Positions 47,791-56,665 of a stretch of DNA of 64,000 bases are shown here, in pieces (position 1 is the first letter of the stretch; each line of letters opens with the position of its first letter). Source of the stretch: Mycocentrospora acerina (Eukaryota > Ascomycota > Dothideomycetes > Pleosporales). The translations under genes were made by a program, and so were the position numbers. The notes beneath the pieces were generated by a model. That model worked only from the letters and a program-made list of their open reading frames with translations. It was not told the origin of the DNA and did no database searches. The stretch is taken from positions 186,001-250,000 of the forward strand of contig JAKUHH010000396.1 in assembly GCA_022701365.1 (NCBI GenBank). The letters run 5' to 3'.

Positions 47791-50235
47791 TCAACCTCTG
47801 TAGAATTCAAGAGCCTCGTCCTCCGTGACATCGCTCACGAAACTCCTCTTCTGATCGACAAGCCCATAACGACTTCCCCGGATTCTCCACCACATGTCTC
47901 TACGCTCTCCATTCAGCTTTCCACCAAGAACGTCCTGTTTCAACTCCCTGATGAAAGCATTATAGATCTCGGGCTCTTCCAATTCTGTAATCTCGTCTCT
48001 CATAACTCGGATCGCTTCTAGGGCGCGCCCGTAAGTACTCTCGCCAATACTGTTACTGATGAGTGAGCGAATTTCTTTGGCTATACCATCCGCAGCTTCC
48101 TGAATGGCCTCGAGGTCATCAGTCGCGGCGAGCGCTTGTTTGAAAGAGGGAACTAAATTGTTGGGTTCAATCTTAACACGCTTCGGGTTGCCGAGAAGTT
48201 CATCAACGTCGAGGCCTGAGAGAGGCTTCTCCCGATCTTCACGACGACGCTTACCGCGACCTTTGACCTTTGGTGGGACCTTCTTGACGTCTGCTGCTTT
48301 CCTCAATTCTTTCAGCTGCCCTTCAATACGAGCTATAAGATCTGCTGGTGGTGTAGAGTACTTTGTCAGAATCTCTGGTGGGTTTGGAATGGGTAGTGTG
48401 GGATCAGGATGTGTGGCCCGCCATTTGACAATGTGGTTGATGCGATGGACAAGAGGCGCGTACGTGTCTTCCGGTTTCGCGTATTCGCCCGGATTGCCTT
48501 CATCATCTTCACCAAAGGTAGAGAGATCCATAGTATCGACGTAGTCGCTCATTGCCTCCAACAGGTCAGCGTTCGGCAAGTCCCTGTGCTCCGTGATTGT
48601 CTTTCCGCTGACCGTGATCTTGCGATCTAAGGGCGGGAACTTGTAACGCCTCATATCCTCCTCAAAAGGCAACTCAACGTCTATCAGACATTCGCGACCT
48701 AGCTCTGTATGTGGAACAAGCAGTACAATAATTGGGGGCTTATTCTCCTTGGTGACGAGTCTCGCAATTGCATGGATGTCAGCTTCAAACAGGGCGTGGA
48801 CGAACGACGACAGAGCTAATTGTGACTGTTGATTAGCCCTCTGTGGAACAACGTAGTTCGTCCGGCTCATGGGAAGATATCGATCAAACTTCTCGGCCGG
48901 AACGAAGCCAATGAGCTGCAGCGACTGTTTCGTCTCCAGCTTTACCACGCTCAGATCAGATTCAGAGATGTGAACAGCAGTTCTTCCGTACTCATATCCG
49001 CGTTCCAACTCATCCATCTCAACATTCTTCTTGGTTCCTGGCTCTTCTTCATCGTCCACCTGGTAAACACGCTGGTTCCGCACTGCCGATAGATCGCCCA
49101 TTGGGTGGTCCTCACCCGTTATGGTAGTGGATGACTGGGTGCTGGGGCCCGCTATGCTACCAAGATCTGCCCGTACAACAAATCTACTTGCTGTTGGGGG
49201 CTTGGAGATCATGGTGCACGGATATCGTTCGACATCAATGGTTAGTGTCGCTTCGTACTTTTCTGCATCTCCGAGTGTGAGTTGACCCCGATAGCTAGGT
49301 ACTGGACGTGTTTCTTTTAGGCGTGGAATGTGAAGCTGATCAACAGCTTCTGCAAGGGTACCAAAACTGCCATTGCAAACTTCCACCAAATTCCTCAACA
49401 CCACTTCATTCTTGGCCTGTGTAGTGTTGTTAGTAATGGTTAGCACTAGTGGGTAGTTTAGCTACCTTTTGCGGATCTTTATTTTCCTCTTTGTAGCCGT
49501 AGTCCGCATCGTCGAAATCCACACCAAGAAGCACAATTTCTACTTTAGCCCTCTCGTCATTGATCTTGCTGGTAATCTGATCTAGATCATCGGTATCAAT
49601 ACTTCCCCGGCCATCGGTAACAATAATCACGCGTCGATCGTACTTGAGCGGACCATTCTTTCCCTGGGTTGCAAGCTCTATCATCTGCAGAGCCACAACA
49701 AGAGCGGAGAAAACTAATTGTATTAGCCAAGACATGAGACTTGAGCTTCTGTAACGCACCATCACCGTCGTCTGTCGAGCTGGGTTTGAGTTGCTCTTGA
49801 AGATTTCGGATATCGCCCAGAAGATACCTACCATTTTAGCTGCTTGAAACGCAGTAAAAGTAGCCAAGCTTACTGCTTTATTTCACTGTAGACTTTGAGG
49901 TTCTCATAGCCCTCAACTTCCTCCATGACGTTTGCGAGATCTGTGTCATCGGTGCGACACCCAATCACACTCATAAGGGCGGATTTTCTGCCTGTCGCGA
50001 CCTACCCAGGATTAGCTCACAAGAGCAACAACGTAAAGCATTCTCGATTCAACAATACGACGGGTCTCAGTTGCCAAGCTACATATTCAAAGGAACACCA
50101 ACTTACGGTTGTAGTGATCTTGTCCCACACATACTCCAATGCCCAATCAAGATCAGTCTGGTCCCGTCCATGCCTTTTCTCACCCATCGACCTGCCCACG
50201 TCTAGGATGAAAACTGTCGCCTCCTTTCCTGCCAT
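47791..50235 (-). CDS. KU80: ATP-dependent DNA helicase II subunit 2 (Ku80)
   Basis: With Ku70 forms the ring that binds DNA ends in non-homologous end joining and at telomeres. Exons 50235-50107, 50001-49874, 49827-49760, 49713-49466 and 49416-47791; 732 aa. The N-terminal von Willebrand A-like domain opens EATVFILDVGRSMG and includes DRRVIIVTDGRGSID. The beta-barrel core contains KKNVEMDELERGYEYGRTAVHISESDL, LQLIGFVPAEKFDRYLPMSRTNYVVP and LSSFVHALFEADIHAIARLV. The helical C-terminal region carries KGRGKRRRED, a likely nuclear signal. Introns are 46-105 nt. Confidence 0.96.
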
Positions 50236-51007
50236 TTTGAGATTTCCAACGCGTGTTTCGCCCTCTTTGCGTGTATGAAATTAGCGCATGGAATAGCAAC
50301 AGTGTCGCGCTCGAGAAAAGTCAATCAAATAAGCGTGTCGTCGTTGCGGTATCAGACTAGAACGTAAGTCATGAGATGAAGAAGAGGAAAGAGGACTCAG
50401 ACAACAAATATCGTCTTGACTATAATAGGCGATGCATGGTGTAGCCTTGAAGTGCGTTTAGGCAAACACGTTGACTCGGTGTCCGTGCGCGACGCGAAGA
50501 CCAGTTAGCGCGACACGAAATAACGTGACGTTCTCACACTACTCTTTTCTGTTTTCAAATGAATGTTTAAGCTCCGACAGACCTATAGTAAGGCTCGAAA
50601 ATTGTTTTTTTTTCATTGCCTTGGCTTTTATTGACCAGAACACGGTTATGCTGGATGCGATTTGAACTGTATTCCTCCGCCTCTCTACAATTGTACTGTT
50701 CCAGCGTGAAATCCAGTGGATATGCTAGCATAGGTTTAGGGAAAATAACCAAGTCTGGGGATTTGATTTCAGAGACGAACAATATTGTACCTGACATGGA
50801 ATCTACTCCATCCAAAGACTTGAAGTTATTAGTGGTTAGGAGAGATGGTAGACGCTCGCTAAGTTCGCCTGACCCTTGCATCTGTGGGTAATTCATCTTT
50901 GCATTTCACTCCACCTCTGCTAAAGTAACAAGTCCTGCCTGTGACCTTTCCGCCTTATCAAAGTTATTTGTCTATTGATTAATTCTCGTTAAACACATCA
51001 TTAGTCA

Positions 51008-51179
51008 GCATTCGTGGCCGAGTGGTTATGGCGTGTGACTCAAGCGAAAGCTTGCCTTCTTTCAGAGGCACACTCTCTTGGATTTCTCATAGGGAAACCT
51101 GCATGGGGTATGTTACACCTACATTAGCTATCTCTAAGCACGACTAACAAATCCAACAGTTCGACTCCCATCGAATGCA
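51008..51179 (+). tRNA. tRNA-Leu (CAA) with a tRNA-type intron and an mRNA-type intron in the T arm
   Basis: Acceptor GCATTCG pairs perfectly with CGAATGC (51172-51178), discriminator A. The D arm and A box are normal (TGGCCGAGTGG). Anticodon stem TGTGA/TCTCA (one T-T mismatch) with anticodon CAA at 51041-51043. A tRNA-type intron of 39 nt (51045-51083) follows base 37 and pairs with the anticodon through CAAGC-GAAA-GCTTG. Variable arm TAGGGAAACCTGC (13 nt) fits Leu. T stem ATGGG/CCCAT is interrupted exactly before the TTCGACT loop by a 52-nt insert with GTATGT, GACTAAC and CAG signals. Removing both inserts gives a complete tRNA-Leu. Confidence 0.85.
51108..51159 (+). other. Spliceosomal-type intron inside tRNA-Leu
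   Basis: 52 nt, starting GTATGT and ending CAACAG, with GACTAAC placed about 14 nt before the end. Length, donor, branch and acceptor equal those of the protein-gene introns in this window. Its final AG keeps a near-complete B box (AGTTCGACTCC) next to the T loop. Confidence 0.75.
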
Positions 51180-51185
51180 TCATTC

Positions 51186-51190
51186 TTTTT
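51186..51190 (+). terminator. Pol III T-run terminator of tRNA-Leu
   Basis: Five T beginning seven bases after the discriminator; consistent with RNA polymerase III termination. Confidence 0.6.
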
Positions 51191-51741
51191 GCTCCCATGG
51201 AGTCTTTTAGCTAGGTTTTCTCTGGGGCCACAATTGTGAGCAGCTAGAGCCAACCAAGTACTATTTAAGTCTACCCAGCTTCCAGTCGCTTACCAGCGTG
51301 GTATTCAGAACGTCAGAGTTTATTTCAGAACGGCTCCAGACATCAACAGCGTCTTAGAAAACATCATTTTTAGCGGTTGTGCGGGGCGGTGTCCTAGAAC
51401 AAGATTTCTTTTGTCTTTAAAACTTCCACAAAAAAAACTGCTCCAACCAACTACACTCACTCGTTTACTCCCACAAGAAGCATTGTCATGCACGTCTTCC
51501 TAGATTGATGTATGGGCCTTTAGGCTTCCAACCTTTACCTACCATCTGCCGCCCTCGCCCCACAAGTTTACCACAGCTTGAGCTTCGTCCAAAGAGCGAT
51601 TTCCAATGCCGGGTGCATGCATTGCCCCCCGCTCCACCCAATCCACACCCACTGCAGAATGAGGCCAACCCTTCCATACAGCGCATCTACGCACAAGCTG
51701 TATTATGTTTTTCGGCGGCGTTGTCATCAGATAAGCTCATC

Positions 51742-51909
51742 GGCCTGATGGTCTAGTCGTATGATTGTTGCTTCGTAAGTTTGCACCTCCACCACAACAC
51801 AACACAACCCACCCACCCACCCATCCTAACAACAACACCAGGGGATTTCTTCCTGGGTATTGAATACCTTCAATGTGACAGGTCCCGGGTTCAAGTCCCG
51901 GTCAGGCCC
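51742..51909 (+). tRNA. tRNA-Pro (CGG) with a tRNA-type intron and an mRNA-type intron within the anticodon
   Basis: Acceptor GGCCTGA pairs perfectly with TCAGGCC; discriminator C. D-arm start TGGTCTAG is as in fungal tRNA-Pro, though the usual G18 is C. Anticodon stem GTTGC/GTGAC (two G-T pairs). C34 (51774) is separated from G35-G36 (51842-51843) by a 67-nt insert beginning GTAAGT and ending CCAG with TCCTAAC 17 nt from its end. After G37 a tRNA-type intron of 29 nt (51845-51873) follows, then T38. T arm CCGGG-TTCAAGT-CCCGG is perfect. Joined, the loop reads TT-CGG-G-T, a proper Pro anticodon loop. Confidence 0.83.
51775..51841 (+). other. Spliceosomal-type intron splitting the tRNA-Pro anticodon
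   Basis: 67 nt with GTAAGT donor, an A/C-rich middle, CCTAAC branch-like motif and CACCAG acceptor. It lies between anticodon bases 34 and 35, a place where tRNA splicing endonuclease does not normally cut. Confidence 0.75.
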
Positions 51910-51914
51910 TTTTT
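51910..51914 (+). terminator. Pol III T-run terminator of tRNA-Pro
   Basis: TTTTT begins directly after the discriminator base. Confidence 0.75.
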
Positions 51915-51934
51915 GCCGTTATTTTGGTGTTTTG

Positions 51935-52010
51935 ATGTGTGTGTGTGCGCGCGTGTGCATGTGTTTGAGAAAGAGAGAGAAAGAGAGAGAGAGAAAAGAA
52001 AAGAGAAAAG
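51935..52010. repeat. TG/CG and GA microsatellite
   Basis: A run of alternating TG with CG steps passes into a purine-only GA/AAAG tract. Confidence 0.8.
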
Positions 52011-52472
52011 GCACAGGATAGCTCTGCCGACTTTTTTGCTTTGACGACAGCACGACCAGCCCCGAGAGATAGCAACGTTGTCTGACCATCTAAACGGCCG
52101 ATGGAGTCTCTGCCTTTTTTGTTTTATTTGTTCGCTTCTGCCTACCTAGGTACCCTGGACCTCATTCATCTTCGCTCACGTCACTTGTAGCTCGGATTGT
52201 GTGAACCCCCATCATCGTCATCATCTAGGTATCTAGGTGGGCTAGTTGATGTAGATGGACTACCTGAATCAGCTCGTGATAGCGGGGTATTCGCTGCGAG
52301 ATGTCCCGATAACGGGCAGGAGACCGCGGGGAATAAAATATATATATGTATACATTATATTATACACATTTATTCTTCTTCTCCTCTCGACGTTTACCCT
52401 TTTTTTTCTACACCTCCCAACTGACCAAACCTAACCAGTCCTATTACCCATCCATCCAGCCAGCCAGAAACA

Positions 52473-53648
52473 ATGTCCGCGCCAGAAATACCCTCTGATC
52501 TCCCGGAGATGGAGTACCGGTTCCTCGGGCGCTCGGGGCTGCAAATCTCCGCCATTTCGCTGGGCGGGTGGCTCACGTATGGCGGGCATGTAGGCGACGA
52601 CAAGACATTTGCGTGCTTGAAAGCTGCGTTTGATGCGGGCGTCAACTTTTTCGACTGTGCAGAGGGGTACGCAAAGGGGGAGAGTGAGAATGTAATGGGG
52701 AGGGCAATCAAGCACTTTGGGTGGAGCAGAAACGACATTGTTGTCAGCACAAAGGTGAGTGTATGAATTGGGTACTTTTCTGCTGGATTTCTGCTGGATT
52801 TCTCTTAAATAAATACATCAAAGTAGCATGGTCGTTAACAGGGCGCGTGTGGTTAGATCTACTGGGGAGCCCACAACTCGAGCCTGCCGTCGCCGAGGAA
52901 CAAGATCAACAATCTCGGCCTCTCGCGCAAACACCTCATCGAAGCAACTGCCGCCTCGCTCGCGCGCCTACAACTCGACTACGTGGATATTCTGTACGCG
53001 CACCGTCCAGACAGACACACGCCTATTGAGGAGACAGTGCGCGCGTTCAACTACCTCATCAACACAGGGAAGACGCTGTACTGGGGCACCAGCGAGTGGC
53101 TTGCCAGCGAAATCGAGGAAGCATGGGCGGTCGCGGATCGTCTGGGGTTGATTGGCCCTGTGGTTGAGCAGCCGGGGTATAGTCTCCTGCGGCGGGAGAA
53201 GGTGGACGAGGAGTTTGCAAACGCGGGGTTGTACACGAGGAGGGGGTTGGGATTGACGACTTTTTCTCCTCTGGCGGGGGGGTTGCTGACGGGGAAGTAT
53301 ATTGATGGTGTGCCGGAGGACTCGCGGCTCAAGACGTCGGACGATGCGTATATTCAGTCTGTGATCAAGACGGTGGGGACGCCGGAGTGGGATGCAAGCC
53401 AGGAGAAGATTAGGAAGCTGGTGGGTATTGCAGAGGGGTTGGGTACAGATGTCGCGACGTTGAGTATGGCGTGGGTGTTGAGCAATAAGAATGTGACGAG
53501 CGCGATTACGGGAGCCAGTCGGCCGGAGCAGATTTGGCAGAGCATCCGGGCGTTGGATGTGTACAGCAAGTTGACGTTAGAGACGAGAGAGGAGATTGAA
53601 AAGGTCATGGGGAACAAGCCTGCGGAGTTGACGAAGAGGTTTGGGTAG
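52473..53648 (+). CDS. Aldo/keto reductase, voltage-gated K+ channel beta-subunit-like
   Basis: NADPH-dependent oxidoreductase of the AKR superfamily. Exons 52473-52754 and 52857-53648 (102-nt intron); 357 aa. The presumed catalytic tetrad is visible: Asp61 and Tyr66 in FFDCAEGYAKGESE, Lys94 in VVSTK, His143 in LYAHRPD. Cofactor-binding segments include YWGTSEW, TTFSPLAGGLLTGKY and SAITGASRPEQI. LGLSRKHLIEATAASLARLQLDYVDIL and EETVRAFNYLINTGKTLYWGTSEW are typical of the Kv-beta-like subgroup, which in fungi is cytosolic. An alternative acceptor at 52841 would give an immediate stop, so 52856 is used. Confidence 0.94.
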
Positions 53649-54183
53649 ATGGATGGTGGTTGTCATGGTTGGATGTTGAGAATCGGAGTGTAAAGTTATA
53701 CTGGCACAAGTGGCGGTCTTGGTCTATTCAACTCAGCAGCGAAGCTGTTAATGCAAATCCTGTCGTTTAGTTCATGAATGATATGTAGGAAAGAAGGCTG
53801 TAATTTTCCATCGTCACTGCATAGCCGTACACTTGCCTAACGAAGCGACAATTGCAAGTACTCGTAGTAAACAAGTTTCGAAGCAACCTCTGTGTAGGCA
53901 GTGTTTATAATCGTATTAAAGGATGCATTCTACGAGTCCATAACCATAACACAGACGCGTCACTACCACTACTTATTCGCGGCTGCTCACTATCAAATCC
54001 GAACAAGCAACATCAACAGCACATTCATGTATGTATACGATAACGCAAAGGTATATATAAACAACTACTCACAAAACAAACAAACGTCCCAAACCCACGT
54101 ACAACAATCTATCCACCCATGACATCCTAACCCGGAAAGGAGGAGAAAAAAAAAGAGACTCCTTCTGCAGTACCCAGTCAACC
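53649..54183. other. Convergent intergenic region
   Basis: 535 bp between the ends of two converging genes; AT-rich from 53.9 kb. Nothing recognised. Confidence 0.5.
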
Positions 54184-54790
54184 TCACTTCTTCTCCCCAC
54201 CCCCAAAAACCCCGCCAACCAACCCCCCCGCGCCCTTGACCCCCTCTCCCACCTTCCCCACCCCACCCTTCACCCCCTCCACAGCCCCCTCTCCATACCC
54301 CCCAAGCGGCCCCTGCCCCTCAATCGGCCGTCCATGCTCATCTTTACCCCCCCTCTCCGCGCGATTAATCCCCTCCTTGGACACGGCATCGCCCAGCGGC
54401 TGTGCCAACCCACCCTGCCCAACCTGCCCGCTTACGAGACCGTGGACCCCGTCTTGGAGGGCGTCGACTTGCGAGATGCCGGTTACTTTTGATTTGTCGA
54501 GGTTTTCTTTAATTTTTGGAAAAAAGGAGGGCGTGTTAGTGGAATGGTAGGATGGTGAGATGATGGGATATGATGGGATGGGATGGGGGAGAGGAGAGGA
54601 AGGTACCTTTAATAGCGTAGCTGGCTTTGTTGTCCTTTGTGAACCATTTTAGGTATTGGTCTTCGATCCAGGGCATCCATGTTTCGTATTTTTGGTTGTA
54701 GTATTCGCCGGCTTGTTGCTTGTAGGTTTTTTGGGGGGAGGCGCTGCCTGATGGCGAGGACGAGGAGGGTGTGTCGTTGTTGTTAGCCAT
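54184..54790 (-). CDS. Small Gly-rich protein of unknown function
   Basis: Exons 54790-54607 and 54506-54184; 168 aa. The N-terminus is Ser-rich and disordered. Residues about 20-60 (YKQQAGEYYNQKYETWMPWIEDQYLKWFTKDNKASYAIK) form an aromatic helical block, then KENLDKSKVTGISQVDALQDGV. The last 70 residues are Gly/Val/Glu-rich with repeated GVKGG, GVGKVGEGVKGAGG text that suggests an amphipathic, LEA-like or membrane-surface helix. No signal peptide. Similar uncharacterised proteins seem common in Pezizomycotina; no function is known to me. Confidence 0.75.
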
Positions 54791-54905
54791 GGTTGTATAT
54801 CTTGTCGTCGAGTAGCTTCCGTGTGTTGTTGTTTGTATCTTTGATCCGTAGGTGTGGAAGACCAAAAAAGATGATGGAAAAGAGTCACTAGTAGTGTATA
54901 TATAT

Positions 54906-54940
<35 letters not shown>

Positions 54941-55930
54941 GAAAGAAGAAGTAGAAAAAGAAGTTGGACGCTACACCCTTTCTATAATAAAAAAACCCCC
55001 CCCATCCCGTCCCTTGTCTCACCCTACCCATACCCCTACCTTGCCCTGCCTACCTGCCCTCCCCCCAGTGATCTCACACCCGCATCACCATCACCATCAC
55101 CATCACCACAAACCAAGATGCAAGATTCCAGGATTCACCACCAGACAGGGATGCCCACTGCCCACGACGTCATAGGACTAGGCCCTGTGATCGTCCCGCG
55201 TGTAAAACCCTACTCCACCACCACCCCTGGTTCAAGCCCTGCCCTGCCCTGCTTGGCTGGGCTGAGCTGGGCTGCGCAAGTATTAAGAAAAAAACAGTGC
55301 ATGTCGCAATCGTTGCGTGGTGATTGGGTGGAGGGGAAAAGTTGGACAGACAGGGATTGGGGGGGTGGGTTGGCGTGGCGTTGGCGTTGGCGAGACGGGA
55401 CGGGAAGTGGGAAGAAGCGCGGAAGGAGTTTGGGGGGTGGGCACATGTGAAATTGGTAGGTGAAGAAGATGGGGGGTTGTGGGTGAAGGGAATGGTGATG
55501 ATGATGATTATGGTGATGGCAGAAAAGGAGAAAGAGGAGGGGGTAGTGGTGGGTTGACGAAAGGGGTGGGGGATGGTAGAAAAGTTGTACAAGTGTGAGA
55601 AAGTCGTCTGCTTGCTTGCTTGGATTTTCGTCGGAAATGAAGACAAATGAACAAAGCAAAACAAAACAAACAAACAAACAAACAAACAAGCAGGTCCATC
55701 TACCTATCTATGTAAGTATGTATTCGCTTGAACAAGCCGCCATTCCATCCCATCCCACGCTTCGCTTCGCTTCACTTCGCTACAAGGAAATATGCCGCTG
55801 GTATATAACAAACCAAGAAAAAAGTCGGATAGGTCGTTGGGTAGTTTTTTTTGTTAAAAAAAACAAGACACCCAGTACATGCTAAAAAAAAATACAAAAA
55901 AACTCCATACGCTTTTTTTTAAGATGAGCT

Positions 55931-55961
<31 letters not shown>

Positions 55962-56665
55962 NNNNNNNNNNNNNNNNNNNNNNNNNNNNNNNNNNNNNNN
56001 NNNNNNNNNNNNNNNNNNNNNNNNNNNNNNNNNNNNNNNNNNNNNNNNNNNNNNNNNNNNNNNNNNNNNNNNNNNNNNNNNNNNNNNNNNNNNNNNNNNN
56101 NNNNNNNNNNNNNNNNNNCCCCCCCCCCCCCCCCCCAACTTCAAATATTGAAATTAACATAGAGAAGAAAAAAGAAAAGAAAAGAAAAACACCAGCAACC
56201 CTATGCATCTGGTCAAAGGAAAATGCAAGTCGTGTCCCGCTCACTACTACTACCACTACCACTACCACCACCACCACTACTACTACTTTTAAAAATTGCC
56301 AGAGTAAAGCTCTTCAATCTTCCCTAAACCTTTTGTTTGGAAACCCTTCTCCCCCAAAAGCTCGGTAAATGTCGAACTGATCTGCCGGCCGAACCACCAT
56401 CGTTGTGGAAGCCGAGATCGAGAATGTAGAAAGAAGAGAAAAAAAAAGGAAGAGGAAGGGGAAGAAGAGGACAAAAGGGACGGGGGAAAAAAAAGGAGAA
56501 AAGGAAAGAAATTTTGCCCGAATGTGCTCGCCATAATGCCGGTCGCTATCGCAGAATCGACGCCGGCATCGACACATTGCGTCGGCCAGAGAGTAAACTG
56601 GGTATATATCATCACAATCGTCAACACACTTTCAACCTTTTTTTTCTTTGGCATTTTCGATATGC
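54791..56665. other. Low-complexity intergenic region with assembly gap
   Basis: 1.9 kb full of simple repeats: (TG)n-(AG)n at 54908-54940, (CATCAC)n at about 55080-55110, CAAA repeats at 55665-55690, CTA/CCA trinucleotides at 56240-56287, and purine- or pyrimidine-only tracts. No gene is supported. Confidence 0.6.
55938..56136. repeat. Poly-C tract interrupted by a 157-base N gap
   Basis: 24 C precede the N block (55962-56118) and 18 C follow it. The gap marks an unresolved homopolymer; its real length is unknown. Confidence 0.9.

Larger units (their letters stand above)
50236..52472. other. Intergenic region carrying two unusual tRNA genes
   Basis: 2.2 kb between KU80 and the aldo/keto reductase. 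It holds tRNA-Leu (51008-51179) and tRNA-Pro (51742-51909), then a TG/GA-rich microsatellite at 51935-52010. A 109-codon minus-strand open frame at 50567-50896 has no recognisable features and I do not call it. Confidence 0.6.

Noticed and set aside
50567..50896. 109-codon minus-strand frame near the tRNA-Leu gene
   Set aside because: No recognisable motif, no start context and no neighbour relation; kept as non-coding.
52755..52856. Acceptor at 52841 for the aldo/keto reductase intron
   Set aside because: It would put TAG in frame after four codons and drop the conserved STK-IYWG junction.
55854..56277. Gly- or Pro-rich frames across the N gap
   Set aside because: They are only translations of the poly-C tract and unknown bases.
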